Positions 7,328-14,704 of a stretch of 35,187 bases of DNA are shown piece after piece (the first letter of the stretch is position 1; every line of letters starts with the position of its first letter). This DNA is from Minisyncoccota bacterium (GTDB lineage Bacteria; Patescibacteriota; Minisyncoccia; Phycocordibacterales; Phycocordibacteraceae). The position numbers and the translations under genes were made by a program. Location of the stretch: assembly GCA_028687085.1 (NCBI GenBank), contig JAQUAU010000002.1, forward strand, positions 1-35,187, written 5' to 3'. The notes beneath the pieces are model-generated. The model made no database searches and was not told the origin of the DNA. It saw only the letters and a program-made list of their open reading frames with translations.

Positions 7328-9523
7328 ATGGCTCGTAAAAATGGAAATGGCAGTCGGCGGGGTCGCGCGCGCGAGGAGACGGTTAAGGAATATGACATGC
7401 TTATCCGCTGGGCATCGGCCATCGTCCTCTTTGCCGCAGGCATCCTGCTTGTCCTCGGGATATTCGGAGCAGCGGGCCCGGTAGGCGCAGCGGTCTTCAC
7501 GGCGAGCTATACCGTTGTCGGCGTGGGAGCCTTCCTCCTCCCTATCGCTCTTATCGCTGTCGGTCTCTATGCGGGCTTCGGCCGGCCGACGATTGCACCC
7601 TTGACCGCCTCCGGTCTCCTCCTTCTCTCAGCCTCTATCCTGGCCTTCGCCGGTCTCTTCCCTTCTACCGACGTGGGCGGCCTGCTCGGGAGCTGGGAGG
7701 GATCGCTCCTCACCGGCTTCTTCGGATTTTGGGGTTCGCTCGTTCTCCTTGTCGCACTGATCAGCATCGGCATCGCCATCATAAGCGACCTCGAAGCGCT
7801 CGGTGCGCTCCTCAGCGAAAACGTTGTCTCGATCTGGGGGCGCATGCGCTCACGCAGTTCTCTTGACGAATCAACAGACCCTGAAGCGCTCTCGGTCGTC
7901 GGCGTCCCTGAAGACGAGGACTATGAAGAAGAGGCTGATTCCTCTCCCACCGATCCTGAACGCGAGCCGGTGGTAACCGTCTTCAATCGCCCCTCTGCCC
8001 TGGGGACCGGCATCGTGAACTTCGACGCCGAGTACGAGGCGCCTCCCCTTTCGATCCTCGGTGCTGACCGCGGCAAGCCGGGTGTGGGCGACATCAAGGC
8101 GAACGCGAACATCATCAAGCGCACCTTCCAGAACTTCGGCATCAACCTCGAGATGGACGAAGTGTCCGTCGGCCCGACTGTCACGCGCTACGCGGTGAAG
8201 CCGGCCGAGGGCGTGCGTCTCTCTAAGATAGTCTCTCTCGCAAACAATCTCGAGCTCGCGCTCGCCGCACATCCGGTGCGCATCGAGGCGCCGATCCCGG
8301 GTAAGTCGCTCGTCGGCATCGAGGTGCCGAACACGGTCAAGGCGATGGTCGGCCTCGGCGGACTCCTCGGCGCTCCCGAGTGGAGCGACAGCGACAAGCC
8401 GCTTCTCTCCGCACTCGGCCGAGATATCACCGGTACACCGCACTATGTGAACATCGCTAAGATGCCCCACGGACTCGTCGCCGGTGCGACCGGCTCGGGC
8501 AAGTCGGTCGCGATACACGCGATCATCACCTCGCTCCTCTACCGCAACGGCCCCAACCAGCTGCGCTTCATCATGATCGACCCGAAGCGCGTCGAACTCA
8601 CCGCCTACAACGGCATCCCCCACCTCCTCACGCCCGTCATCACCGACCCCAAGAAGGCCATCTTCTCGCTCAAGTGGGCCGCCAAGGAGATGGAACGCCG
8701 CTACAACATCCTCGAGACAGAACGCGTGCGTGACATCGGCTCGTATCACGCCTCTATCTTCGAACCCGCAAAGAAGAAAGGCGGTGACGACCTGCCCGAA
8801 GCCCTTCCCTACATCGTCATCGTCATCGACGAGCTCGCCGACATTATGCAGAGCTACCCGCGCGAGCTCGAGGCGTCCATCGTCCGCCTTGCACAGATGT
8901 CGCGCGCTGTCGGCATCCATCTCGTCATCTCTACCCAGCGTCCGTCGGTCAACGTCATCACCGGTCTTATCAAGGCGAACGTGCCGACGCGCATGGCGCT
9001 CCAGGTCGCCTCTCAGATCGATTCACGGACTATCCTCGACGGCTCGGGCGCCGAGACCCTGCTCGGCGCGGGCGACATGCTCTATCTCTCGAGCGACATG
9101 CAGAAGCCGGTGCGTCTCCAGACCGCCTTCATCAGCGAAGGTGAGGTGAAGAAGGTGGTGAGCTATATCAAGAGCCACAACGTCGGCGACCTATCCTCGA
9201 TCGACTTCGGCGGGAGCGGCACCGGCACGCCGGCAGAAGCCAATGATGTCATCGGCCTCATAAACGGAAACTTCGATGACGACAGCGACGACGACCTCTA
9301 TGAAGACGCTCGCACGGCGGTCGAAGAGGCTGGTCGCGCCTCAACCTCCTACCTCCAGCGCAAGCTGAAGATCGGTTACTCCCGCGCGGCGCGGCTCATG
9401 GACGTCCTCGAAGCCAAGGGCATCATCGGCGGCGCCGACGGCTCTAAGCCGCGCGAGGTGCTAAACCGGCGTGACGCTGCCCCATCACACGGCGGAGAGA
9501 GCGCCAGCGATGATGTCTTCTAG
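7328..9523 (+). CDS. ftsK: FtsK/SpoIIIE-family DNA translocase
   Basis: A 731-residue ATP-driven double-stranded DNA pump anchored at the division septum, which moves chromosome ends and terminus into daughter cells. About four membrane segments lie in residues 25-145, then an acidic linker (about 165-215). The motor follows, with Walker A GATGSGKS (residues 386-393), Walker B YIVIVIDELAD (D501, E502), and RPSVNVITGLIKANVPTRMA typical of the family. A C-terminal gamma-type winged helix (about 664-715; YLQRKLKIGYSRAARLMDVL) would read polar orientation sequences. Length is near the family norm. It begins a short plus-strand series with an Ig-like protein and recA. Confidence 0.96.
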   Translation: MARKNGNGSRRGRAREETVKEYDMLIRWASAIVLFAAGILLVLGIFGAAGPVGAAVFTASYTVVGVGAFLLPIALIAVGLYAGFGRPTIAPLTASGLLLLSASILAFAGLFPSTDVGGLLGSWEGSLLTGFFGFWGSLVLLVALISIGIAIISDLEALGALLSENVVSIWGRMRSRSSLDESTDPEALSVVGVPEDEDYEEEADSSPTDPEREPVVTVFNRPSALGTGIVNFDAEYEAPPLSILGADRGKPGVGDIKANANIIKRTFQNFGINLEMDEVSVGPTVTRYAVKPAEGVRLSKIVSLANNLELALAAHPVRIEAPIPGKSLVGIEVPNTVKAMVGLGGLLGAPEWSDSDKPLLSALGRDITGTPHYVNIAKMPHGLVAGATGSGKSVAIHAIITSLLYRNGPNQLRFIMIDPKRVELTAYNGIPHLLTPVITDPKKAIFSLKWAAKEMERRYNILETERVRDIGSYHASIFEPAKKKGGDDLPEALPYIVIVIDELADIMQSYPRELEASIVRLAQMSRAVGIHLVISTQRPSVNVITGLIKANVPTRMALQVASQIDSRTILDGSGAETLLGAGDMLYLSSDMQKPVRLQTAFISEGEVKKVVSYIKSHNVGDLSSIDFGGSGTGTPAEANDVIGLINGNFDDDSDDDLYEDARTAVEEAGRASTSYLQRKLKIGYSRAARLMDVLEAKGIIGGADGSKPREVLNRRDAAPSHGGESASDDVF

Positions 9524-9531
9524 CTGAAGAC

Positions 9532-9864
9532 ATGGTTAAGCGCCTCATCATCTCGGTTCTGTGCATCCTCGCCGTATACGGGGGCATCGAGGCCTGGCCG
9601 CTTCTCTACGGCCCTTCGCTCTCTATCACGTCTCCTCTCGATAACGCCTCCTTCCCGGGCGGCATTGTCCCCATTGAGGGGAGGGCGCCGCGCGCCGCGC
9701 GCCTCACGCTCAACGGCGCGCCGCTCCTGTATGAAGAAAACGGTCGGTTCTCTTCAGCCCTTACCTTCCCGCGCGGAGGGTCTATACTTAGGTTTGAAGC
9801 GCAAGATCGCTTTGGCAGAAAGATAACCGAGACACGTTCCATTTTCGTCCCTTTTGAAAATTGA
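9532..9864 (+). CDS. Small membrane-anchored Ig-like domain protein
   Basis: A 110-residue protein. An N-terminal hydrophobic helix (about residues 4-25) acts as a signal or anchor. The rest (about 30-108) reads as one Ig-like beta sandwich of the bacterial surface type, with ITSPLDNASFPGGIVPIEG, a central LTLNG strand, FPRGGSILRFEAQDRFGRK and a final ETRSIFV strand. I do not recognise a named family. It begins 8 nt after the ftsK stop and ends 28 nt before recA, so it is probably read with ftsK. An external or cell-envelope position is inferred. Confidence 0.7.
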   Translation: MVKRLIISVLCILAVYGGIEAWPLLYGPSLSITSPLDNASFPGGIVPIEGRAPRAARLTLNGAPLLYEENGRFSSALTFPRGGSILRFEAQDRFGRKITETRSIFVPFEN

Positions 9865-9892
9865 TAATTAGAAATTGTAAATTACTAACAAC
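9856..9892 (+). repeat. A+T-rich 37-nt element directly before recA
   Basis: A 37-nt block (GAAAATTGAT at its start, AATTAGAAATTG in the middle) ends at the recA ATG. The same block, 31 of 37 identical, occupies exactly the same position before rpsR on the other strand (12807-12843). It also contains a TAAATT hexamer 9 nt before the ATG. Confidence 0.65.
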
Positions 9893-10942
9893 ATGGCCTT
9901 TGGAAAACCAAAAAAAGAAAAAGTGCTGAAGTCGGTTACGGCGACCGCTACCGACACAACTGAGCGGCAGAAATCAATCGAGCAGGCGCTCAAAGAGATC
10001 CGCACCAAGTTTGGCGATGAAGCCATCACCACCTACGGCGCAGGCACGCCGCAGAAGATACCGGCGATATCGACCGGTTCGATCGGGCTCGATGCCGCTC
10101 TCGGTATAGGCGGTCTCCCCCGCGGACGCATCATCGAGATCTTCGGCCCCGAATCAAGCGGCAAGACGACGCTCGCGCTCCACGTCATTGCACAAGCACA
10201 AGATGCCGGCGGCATTGCGGCATTCGTCGACGCAGAACACGCACTTGATCCAGAGTATGCACGCCGCATCGGCGTGAAGCTGCCTGAGCTCCTTATCAGC
10301 CAGCCGGACACCGGCGAACAGGCGCTCGATATTGTGGAGAGCCTGGTGCGGAGCGGAAATGTGGATGTCATCGTTGTGGACTCGGTCGCGGCGCTCACCC
10401 CTAAAGACGAGATCGAGGGCGAGATGGGCCAGCAACACATGGGCAAGCAAGCGCGACTCATGAGCCAAGCGCTTCGGAAGCTCACCGCCATAGCTGCACG
10501 CTCTAAAACCATCGTCATCTTCATCAACCAGATCCGCATGCAGATAGGCGTCATGTTCGGCAACCCTGAGACGACACCGGGCGGCAAGGCGCTCAAGTTT
10601 TATACCTCAGTGCGCCTCGATATCCGCCGTATCGCCTCGATCAAGAAGGGTGAAGAAGTGGTCGGCGGTCGCGTGCGCGTGAAGGTAGTGAAAAATAAGG
10701 TCGCCGCGCCCTTCAAGACGACTGAGTTCGACCTTCTCTACAATGAGGGCATCAGTCGGGAGGGCGAGCTTATCGCACTCGGTGAGAAATATGACCTTGT
10801 CACAAAGTCCGGCAATACCTACAAGATGGGAGAGACGAAACTCGGCGTCGGCTACGACGCCTCGCGCACCTTCCTGCGCGACAACAAATCGATCTCTAAA
10901 GAGCTGCTGAAGCAGATCAAAGAAAAACTGACTGCGAGCTAG
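9893..10942 (+). CDS. recA: Recombinase RecA
   Basis: A 349-residue strand-exchange ATPase of homologous recombination and SOS control. Walker A GPESSGKT is at residues 85-92, the catalytic glutamate lies in FVDAEHALDP (E115), and Walker B is VDVIVVD (157-163). Loop L1 (EIEGEMGQQHMGKQARLMSQ) and loop L2 (INQIRMQIGVMFGNPETTPG) are both intact. The N-terminus has a short basic extension (GKPKKEKVLK). The C-terminus ends at KEKLTAS and lacks the acidic tail of E. coli RecA. Its TAG stop shares the CTAG tetranucleotide with the stop of the convergent membrane-protein gene, leaving no room for a terminator between them. Confidence 0.98.
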   Translation: MAFGKPKKEKVLKSVTATATDTTERQKSIEQALKEIRTKFGDEAITTYGAGTPQKIPAISTGSIGLDAALGIGGLPRGRIIEIFGPESSGKTTLALHVIAQAQDAGGIAAFVDAEHALDPEYARRIGVKLPELLISQPDTGEQALDIVESLVRSGNVDVIVVDSVAALTPKDEIEGEMGQQHMGKQARLMSQALRKLTAIAARSKTIVIFINQIRMQIGVMFGNPETTPGGKALKFYTSVRLDIRRIASIKKGEEVVGGRVRVKVVKNKVAAPFKTTEFDLLYNEGISREGELIALGEKYDLVTKSGNTYKMGETKLGVGYDASRTFLRDNKSISKELLKQIKEKLTAS

Positions 10943-11274
10943 GAGCGATACGACCTCGCAATGTCGATTATGAGCCGCGCTATTTCAAAAGCGAGGTAGA
11001 TAAGCGATGCGAGCGTGAGGAGCGTGAGTACCTGTACGGCGAGGTTTGTGTTGGTGAAGGCGGCGATATAGAAATTGAGCAGATCGTCGAGATTCGGCGG
11101 CGCATTCTCGAGCACGCGCGCAACCCACACTTCCCTCCCAATGCCCCAGAGTGCGGCAATGGCGGTAAGCGCAGCGAGCACGACCGTCGAGATGATGAGC
11201 CGCAAGACGCGGATAAGCTGCACGCGGCGCATCACAATGCGTTCGATATCGGATTGTTCAGTGTATTCAGTCAT
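10939..11274 (-). CDS. Two-helix membrane protein paired with an ECF sigma factor
   Basis: A 111-residue protein from ATG 11274 (MTEYTEQSDIERIVMRR). It has a charged N-terminal segment, then two membrane helices (about residues 22-45 and 70-98) and a short basic tail. ATGACTGA overlaps the end of the sigma gene by 8 nt, a typical sign of translational coupling; ATGs at 11286 and 11289 are alternatives. Position directly after an ECF sigma factor suggests a regulatory partner such as an anti-sigma, but I see no known anti-sigma domain (no zinc anti-sigma motif). The stop overlaps the convergent recA stop in CTAG. Confidence 0.65.
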   Translation of the reverse strand: MTEYTEQSDIERIVMRRVQLIRVLRLIISTVVLAALTAIAALWGIGREVWVARVLENAPPNLDDLLNFYIAAFTNTNLAVQVLTLLTLASLIYLAFEIARLIIDIARSYRS

Positions 11275-11845
11275 AGTGTTGTTCATCATAGGCTTGTTTG
11301 AAGAGCTTTTTCGCCCGGTGCACGCGCGTTTTCACTGCCGGTATCGAGAGCCGTTCAGAGTCGGCGATCTCTTCTTGCGTCTTGCCCTCGATAAACTGGA
11401 GCCGGAGCAATTTTGCCGCAGCCTCGGGTAGCTTCGAAAGTGCTGCGATAACTTCGTCACGTATCGAAAGATCCTCAAGGAATTCTGCCCGCGCGTCTGG
11501 CAATGATTCGTAGTGCTCGGGTTCGAGCTCGGCCGTCTTCTCCCATTCTTTGCGCCGCGCGGCATACTTGGTATACGCGACGCGATTGAGGATGGTGTAG
11601 GCCCACGAAGAGAAGCTCGCCCCCTCTTGCGCATGATACTTATCTGCATAGAGATACATCTTGGTGAAGGCGTCTTGCACCACCTCCTCGGCATCTTCAG
11701 GGCTTCGGAGTATCGCCCGAGCACGGCGCAGAAGCGCGGCTTCATAGCGATGGACGAGGACCGCAAAGAGATCGGGATGCGCCTTTGAACGCGCAAGTAC
11801 CTCTGCGTCCGTGAGCGCAGCGAGCTCGGTGGTTGAAAAACTCAT
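11267..11845 (-). CDS. ECF-type RNA polymerase sigma factor
   Basis: A 192-residue sigma-70 family protein with only regions 2 and 4. Region 2 covers about residues 25-100 (SPEDAEEVVQDAFTKMYLYA, FSSWAYTILNRVAYTKYAAR), which binds the -10 and core polymerase. Region 4 covers about 135-187 (LPEAAAKLLRLQFIEGKTQE, EIADSERLSIPAVKTRVHRA), which reads the -35. The ATG at 11860 overlaps a -10-like TATGCT (11861-11856), so ATG 11845, 10 nt after it, is the better start. It overlaps the downstream two-helix membrane protein gene by 8 nt. The stimulus and regulon are not visible here. Confidence 0.92.
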   Translation of the reverse strand: MSFSTTELAALTDAEVLARSKAHPDLFAVLVHRYEAALLRRARAILRSPEDAEEVVQDAFTKMYLYADKYHAQEGASFSSWAYTILNRVAYTKYAARRKEWEKTAELEPEHYESLPDARAEFLEDLSIRDEVIAALSKLPEAAAKLLRLQFIEGKTQEEIADSERLSIPAVKTRVHRAKKLFKQAYDEQHYD

Positions 11846-11855
11846 AATGTCTGCT

Positions 11856-11861
11856 AGCATA
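11856..11861 (-). promoter_or_regulatory. -10-like TATGCT before the sigma-factor gene
   Basis: Minus-strand TATGCT is followed by 10 nt and then ATG 11845. It shares the TATRCTAGC pattern with the starts of the second Dcd-like gene and the corrinoid adenosyltransferase gene. No convincing -35 is visible. Confidence 0.45.
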
Positions 11862-11919
11862 CACCAATCCGCCGTGGGCGGTACTTTTTATAACGGTCAG
11901 AATGCATTTCTGGTTTCAA

Positions 11920-11954
11920 CTGCCTACTGCTTTCTGCTAACTGCTTACTACTCT
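11920..11954 (+). repeat. Five degenerate heptamers before efp
   Basis: CTGCCTA, CTGCTTT, CTGCTAA, CTGCTTA and CTACTCT run head to tail and end one base before the efp ATG. This leaves no Shine-Dalgarno. Role unknown. Confidence 0.6.
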
Positions 11955-11955
11955 T

Positions 11956-12531
11956 ATGGCCGTACTGTCGTATAACGAAATCCTTCCGAAGTGCATCATT
12001 AACTACAATAATGAGCCGTATGAAGTGCTGTCAGCACATATTTTCCGCATGCAGCAGAGGAAGCCGGTCAACCAGACGAAGCTCCGTCAGCTCGTGGGCG
12101 GCAAGGTTCTCGAAATCGCCTTTCATCAGAACGAGACGGTCACTGAAGCAGATACCGGCAAAATGCAGGCGCAGTACCTCTACACCAACAAGGGTGAGAG
12201 CTGGTTCGCCGAAGAAGGAAATGCGAAAAATCGCTTCTCCTTCCCCGAAGACTCCGTACACGACAAGGTGCAGTGGCTCTCGCAAAACTCCTCAGTCGAA
12301 GTACTCACCTATGAAGAGAAGCCGATGACGATAAAGATCGACATCAAGGTGGAGCTGGAGGTGAAGGATGCGCCGCCGGCAGTCAAGGGCAATACGGTGA
12401 GCGGCGGCAGCAAGCTCGCGATCCTCTCGACCGGTGCGAAGGTAAATGTCCCGCTCTTCATCAACTCGGGCGACATCATCCGCATTAACACGGACACCGG
12501 AGAGTACACCGAACGCGTCGAGAAGGCATAA
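11956..12531 (+). CDS. efp: Elongation factor P
   Basis: A 191-residue tRNA-shaped protein that relieves ribosome stalling at polyproline. It has the N-terminal KOW-like domain (residues 1-65), an OB domain, and a C-terminal OB domain ending GDIIRINTDTGEYTERV. Aligned by EPY-VL and KLR, the tip loop that reads PGKGQ in E. coli reads MQQRK here, so the modified Lys34 position is Q34 with R35 and K36 next to it. The usual beta-lysyl or rhamnosyl modification therefore cannot be assumed. It is a single-gene unit, divergent from the sigma gene, followed by a strong terminator shared with rpsR. Confidence 0.95.
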   Translation: MAVLSYNEILPKCIINYNNEPYEVLSAHIFRMQQRKPVNQTKLRQLVGGKVLEIAFHQNETVTEADTGKMQAQYLYTNKGESWFAEEGNAKNRFSFPEDSVHDKVQWLSQNSSVEVLTYEEKPMTIKIDIKVELEVKDAPPAVKGNTVSGGSKLAILSTGAKVNVPLFINSGDIIRINTDTGEYTERVEKA

Positions 12532-12546
12532 GCGCGATGTGGGGCT

Positions 12547-12587
12547 AAAACAAAAACCGCTTTCTATATGAAAGCGGTTTTTGTTTT
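12547..12587. terminator. Bidirectional terminator between efp and rpsR
   Basis: An 18-bp perfect stem (12547-12564 with 12570-12587) has a TATAT loop, with T-runs at the end on both strands. It lies between two convergent genes and serves both. Confidence 0.93.
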
Positions 12588-12599
12588 CTTGAAAACTCG

Positions 12600-12806
12600 T
12601 TAGGCGGCGATGTAGGGGAGGAGCGCCATGTAGCGGGCACGCTTCACCGCCTGCATAATGTCGCGCTGCTTGTTGGCCGGGATACCCGTGCGCTTCTTCG
12701 AGAGCATCTTTGCGTGTGCATTGGTAAAGAGCTTCAGATACGCGACATCCTTGTAGTCGATAAATTTCTTGATCTCTATTTCCTCTCGTTCAGCTTGATA
12801 GGCCAT
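12600..12806 (-). CDS. rpsR: Small-subunit ribosomal protein bS18
   Basis: A 68-residue protein starting MAYQAEREEIEIKKFIDYKD. The core (YKDVAYLKLFTNAHAKMLSK, then KRTGIPANKQRDIMQAVKRA, RYMALLPY) is the bS18 fold. The family's usual cysteines are absent. The longer reading begins at a TTG (12824) inside the A+T-rich leader, so ATG 12806 is preferred. It is the last gene of the rpsF-ssb-rpsR cluster, a conserved bacterial order. In the 30S platform bS18 pairs with bS6. Confidence 0.95.
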   Translation of the reverse strand: MAYQAEREEIEIKKFIDYKDVAYLKLFTNAHAKMLSKKRTGIPANKQRDIMQAVKRARYMALLPYIAA

Positions 12807-12843
12807 ATCGTAAATAATTTTCAATTTCTAATTTTCAATTTTC
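12807..12843 (-). repeat. A+T-rich 37-nt element directly before rpsR
   Basis: Read on the minus strand it begins GAAAATTGAA, has AATTAGAAATTG in the middle, and ends at the rpsR ATG. It is 31 of 37 identical to the element before recA at the same distance from the start codon. Confidence 0.65.
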
Positions 12844-12848
12844 AAACA

Positions 12849-13301
12849 CTAAAACGGGATGTCTTCGGGATTTATTTCTTCGTCGGGATACTTAATCGCC
12901 TCGCCCTCGCTCGGTGCTGGCTGTTCGTGCGAAGCTGACTGATCTGAACCTGCAGAGGGCGCACCGCCCTTCGCATCAGCGCCGAACTGGAAGTTCTCGA
13001 CGATAATCTCGGTGCGGTACTGCTTCTTGCCGTCCTCCTTACCCTCCCATGAGCGCGTCGTGATGCGACCCTCGACGAAGATGGGGCGGCCTTTCTTCAC
13101 GTACTGCGCGATAACCTCGGCGGTGCGGCCGAAGGCGACGATGTTGTGGAACTCGGTTGCCTCCTGCTTCGCGCCACTCTTGTCCTTGTAGGTGCGGTTT
13201 GTTGCGAGACCGAAGTTCACTACATTGCTCCCCGAAGGGAGCGCCTTCAACTCCGGGTCGCGAGTAAGATTGCCGTAGAGGAATACTTTGTTGAGGTACA
13301 T
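12849..13301 (-). CDS. ssb: Single-stranded DNA-binding protein
   Basis: A 150-residue protein starting MYLNKVFLYGNLTRDPELKA. The OB fold spans about residues 1-108, with NVVNFGLATNR, EFHNIVAFGRTAEVIAQYVK, KGRPIFVEGRITTRSW and YRTEIIVENFQF. A flexible Gly/Ser/Ala linker leads to the acidic tip EEINPEDIPF that recruits repair and replication proteins. A longer ORF runs to 13478, but the added residues are the out-of-frame shadow of rpsF. A perfect TATAAT (13313-13308) lies 6 nt before the ATG and overlaps the rpsF stop. Confidence 0.97.
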   Translation of the reverse strand: MYLNKVFLYGNLTRDPELKALPSGSNVVNFGLATNRTYKDKSGAKQEATEFHNIVAFGRTAEVIAQYVKKGRPIFVEGRITTRSWEGKEDGKKQYRTEIIVENFQFGADAKGGAPSAGSDQSASHEQPAPSEGEAIKYPDEEINPEDIPF

Positions 13302-13307
13302 GTCCGT

Positions 13308-13313
13308 ATTATA
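13308..13313 (-). promoter_or_regulatory. Consensus -10 of ssb inside the rpsF stop region
   Basis: Minus-strand TATAAT overlaps the rpsF stop (ATA-TAA) and is followed by six bases and the ssb ATG. It would give ssb its own leaderless transcript inside the ribosomal protein operon. No good -35 is seen. Confidence 0.55.
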
Positions 13314-13797
13314 TAACAACGTTCTCGAGTGCGGCGTCGAGTTCTGCACCGACAGCAGCCTCTGCATCAACCTCGCGCTCCGGCATCTTGGCCGACAGCT
13401 CGCGCATCTCGACCGCGTGGCGAGCGGCATCCTTCGTCGTGAGCAGGTCGATGAAACGAACAACCTGCTTGTTTGCATTCATCGCAGACAGGATCTCCGC
13501 GTGATCAGGAGCTGTCATCTCATAGGCGATCCAGGCGAAGTAGGCCGAGTCGAAGTCGCGGCGACCAGCCACCTCCTGGCGAGAAATCGTGTAGGCGAGC
13601 TGGATCTTCTCGGGTTCGCCCTCGGCGACGAGAGTTCCCTTCCCTCCGACAAGGTCGCGAATCGCCTGGTACGCCTTCTTTACCTCCTCGACCGGAAGTT
13701 CCGGGTCGAGATGAAAGCCGAGCTCGTAGACACGGGGTTCAGAACCCATAGTTTCGAGTTCGTCGACAATCACTTCTTCATCCTGATTCTTAGCCAT
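13309..13797 (-). CDS. rpsF: Small-subunit ribosomal protein bS6
   Basis: A 162-residue bS6, longer than the usual ~95-135. The ferredoxin-like core covers about residues 22-125 (PRVYELGFHLDPELPVEEVK, LAYTISRQEVAGRRDFDSAY, FAWIAYEMTAPDHAEIL, NKQVVRFIDLLTTKDA). The N-terminal ~20 residues are acidic (AKNQDEEVIVDELETMG) and the C-terminal ~30 are Glu/Ala-rich; both extend beyond the core. It heads rpsF-ssb-rpsR. A TAGGAT hexamer lies 9 nt before the ATG, with no Shine-Dalgarno. Confidence 0.95.
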   Translation of the reverse strand: MAKNQDEEVIVDELETMGSEPRVYELGFHLDPELPVEEVKKAYQAIRDLVGGKGTLVAEGEPEKIQLAYTISRQEVAGRRDFDSAYFAWIAYEMTAPDHAEILSAMNANKQVVRFIDLLTTKDAARHAVEMRELSAKMPEREVDAEAAVGAELDAALENVVI

Positions 13798-13822
13798 AAT
13801 TCCCGCATCCTAGCACGGGTTT

Positions 13823-14629
13823 TCACCCCTCGCAAGGGAGCGAAAAGAGGCGGCACGCATTTGCGAGAAGGGCCGTGCGGACCATCTCAGAGTCCTCGCC
13901 CCGTATCTCCGCTATTTTGGCGACGACCTCGATAACGGCGAGTGGGTCATTGCGCTTACCGCGGCGGCTCGCCGGCGCGACATACGGAGCATCAGTCTCT
14001 GAAAGGATGCTCGCGAGCGGGACTGCCCTGATAACGGCATCATAGTCGCGAGCAAACGTGATGACGGCAGTAAAGGAGACTGTGAAGCCGAGTTCGCGAA
14101 GCGCGTCGGCCTCCGCGATGCCGCCCACGAAGAAGTGAGCATCTCCCCGCAAGTTTGGATACAGCGCCTTTGCTTCTGTAAGTATGTCTATGAGATCGGT
14201 GTAGGCGTCCATCGTACCCTTGCTCGGCCGTGGATGCAGGATAAGCGGCTTGTCGAGTTCGGCCGCAAGCTCGATATGTTTCTGTAACACTTCTTTCTGC
14301 TTTTCCTTCACTTCATTATCTACCTCGACGGGTCGAAAATAATCCAACCCGCACTCCCCTATCGCAACGACCTTCGAGTGCGTGGCGAGGGCACGAAATA
14401 CTTCGATATCAAATAGCTCGCTGGTATGGTTTGGGTGAAGGCCGACCGAGGCAAAGAGGTGCTCATGTTTTTCTGCAAGCGCCACGGCCTTCTCTGACGA
14501 TTCTCGATCGACGCCGACCACGATGCCCGCGACGCCTTCTTCTTTCATCCGCTCGATAAGCGCGACGCTGTCGGCGTCATAGTCGTCGAACTGCACGTGG
14601 CAGTGCGCGTCGATGTATTTAATCTGCAT
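13823..14629 (-). CDS. tatD: TatD-family metal-dependent deoxyribonuclease
   Basis: A 268-residue TIM-barrel hydrolase. Metal and catalytic residues are visible: DAHCH (H9, H11), the glutamate in VAIGECGLDYF, the histidine in PLILHPRPS, the histidine in GDAHFF and the aspartate in SETDAPYVAP. TatD enzymes cut DNA 3'-5' and act in repair and turnover; some relatives act on D-amino-acyl-tRNA. It stands alone between a terminator (14646-14681) and rpsF. A TATGCT hexamer lies 11 nt before the ATG. Confidence 0.93.
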   Translation of the reverse strand: MQIKYIDAHCHVQFDDYDADSVALIERMKEEGVAGIVVGVDRESSEKAVALAEKHEHLFASVGLHPNHTSELFDIEVFRALATHSKVVAIGECGLDYFRPVEVDNEVKEKQKEVLQKHIELAAELDKPLILHPRPSKGTMDAYTDLIDILTEAKALYPNLRGDAHFFVGGIAEADALRELGFTVSFTAVITFARDYDAVIRAVPLASILSETDAPYVAPASRRGKRNDPLAVIEVVAKIAEIRGEDSEMVRTALLANACRLFSLPCEG

Positions 14630-14645
14630 AAAACGAGCGTAGCAT

Positions 14646-14681
14646 AAAAAAATCGGGCGACTCGAAACATCGAGTCGCCCG
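14646..14681 (-). terminator. Terminator of the 14705-15145 membrane-protein gene
   Basis: A 12-bp perfect stem (14654-14665 with 14670-14681) with a 4-nt loop is followed on the minus strand by a run of Ts. It ends 17 bp before the tatD start. Confidence 0.93.
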
Positions 14682-14704
14682 CGGCATTCGCCGTTTTGCT
14701 TTCA

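Noticed and set aside
7871..8920. Minus-strand ORF of 349 codons inside ftsK
   Set aside because: Antisense of the FtsK motor region; charged low-information sequence, no domain, and ftsK on the plus strand is certain.
11869..11881. CCGCC-GTG-GGCGG hairpin as a terminator
   Set aside because: It is followed by Ts on the plus strand, but lies between two divergent genes where no plus-strand transcript needs to end.
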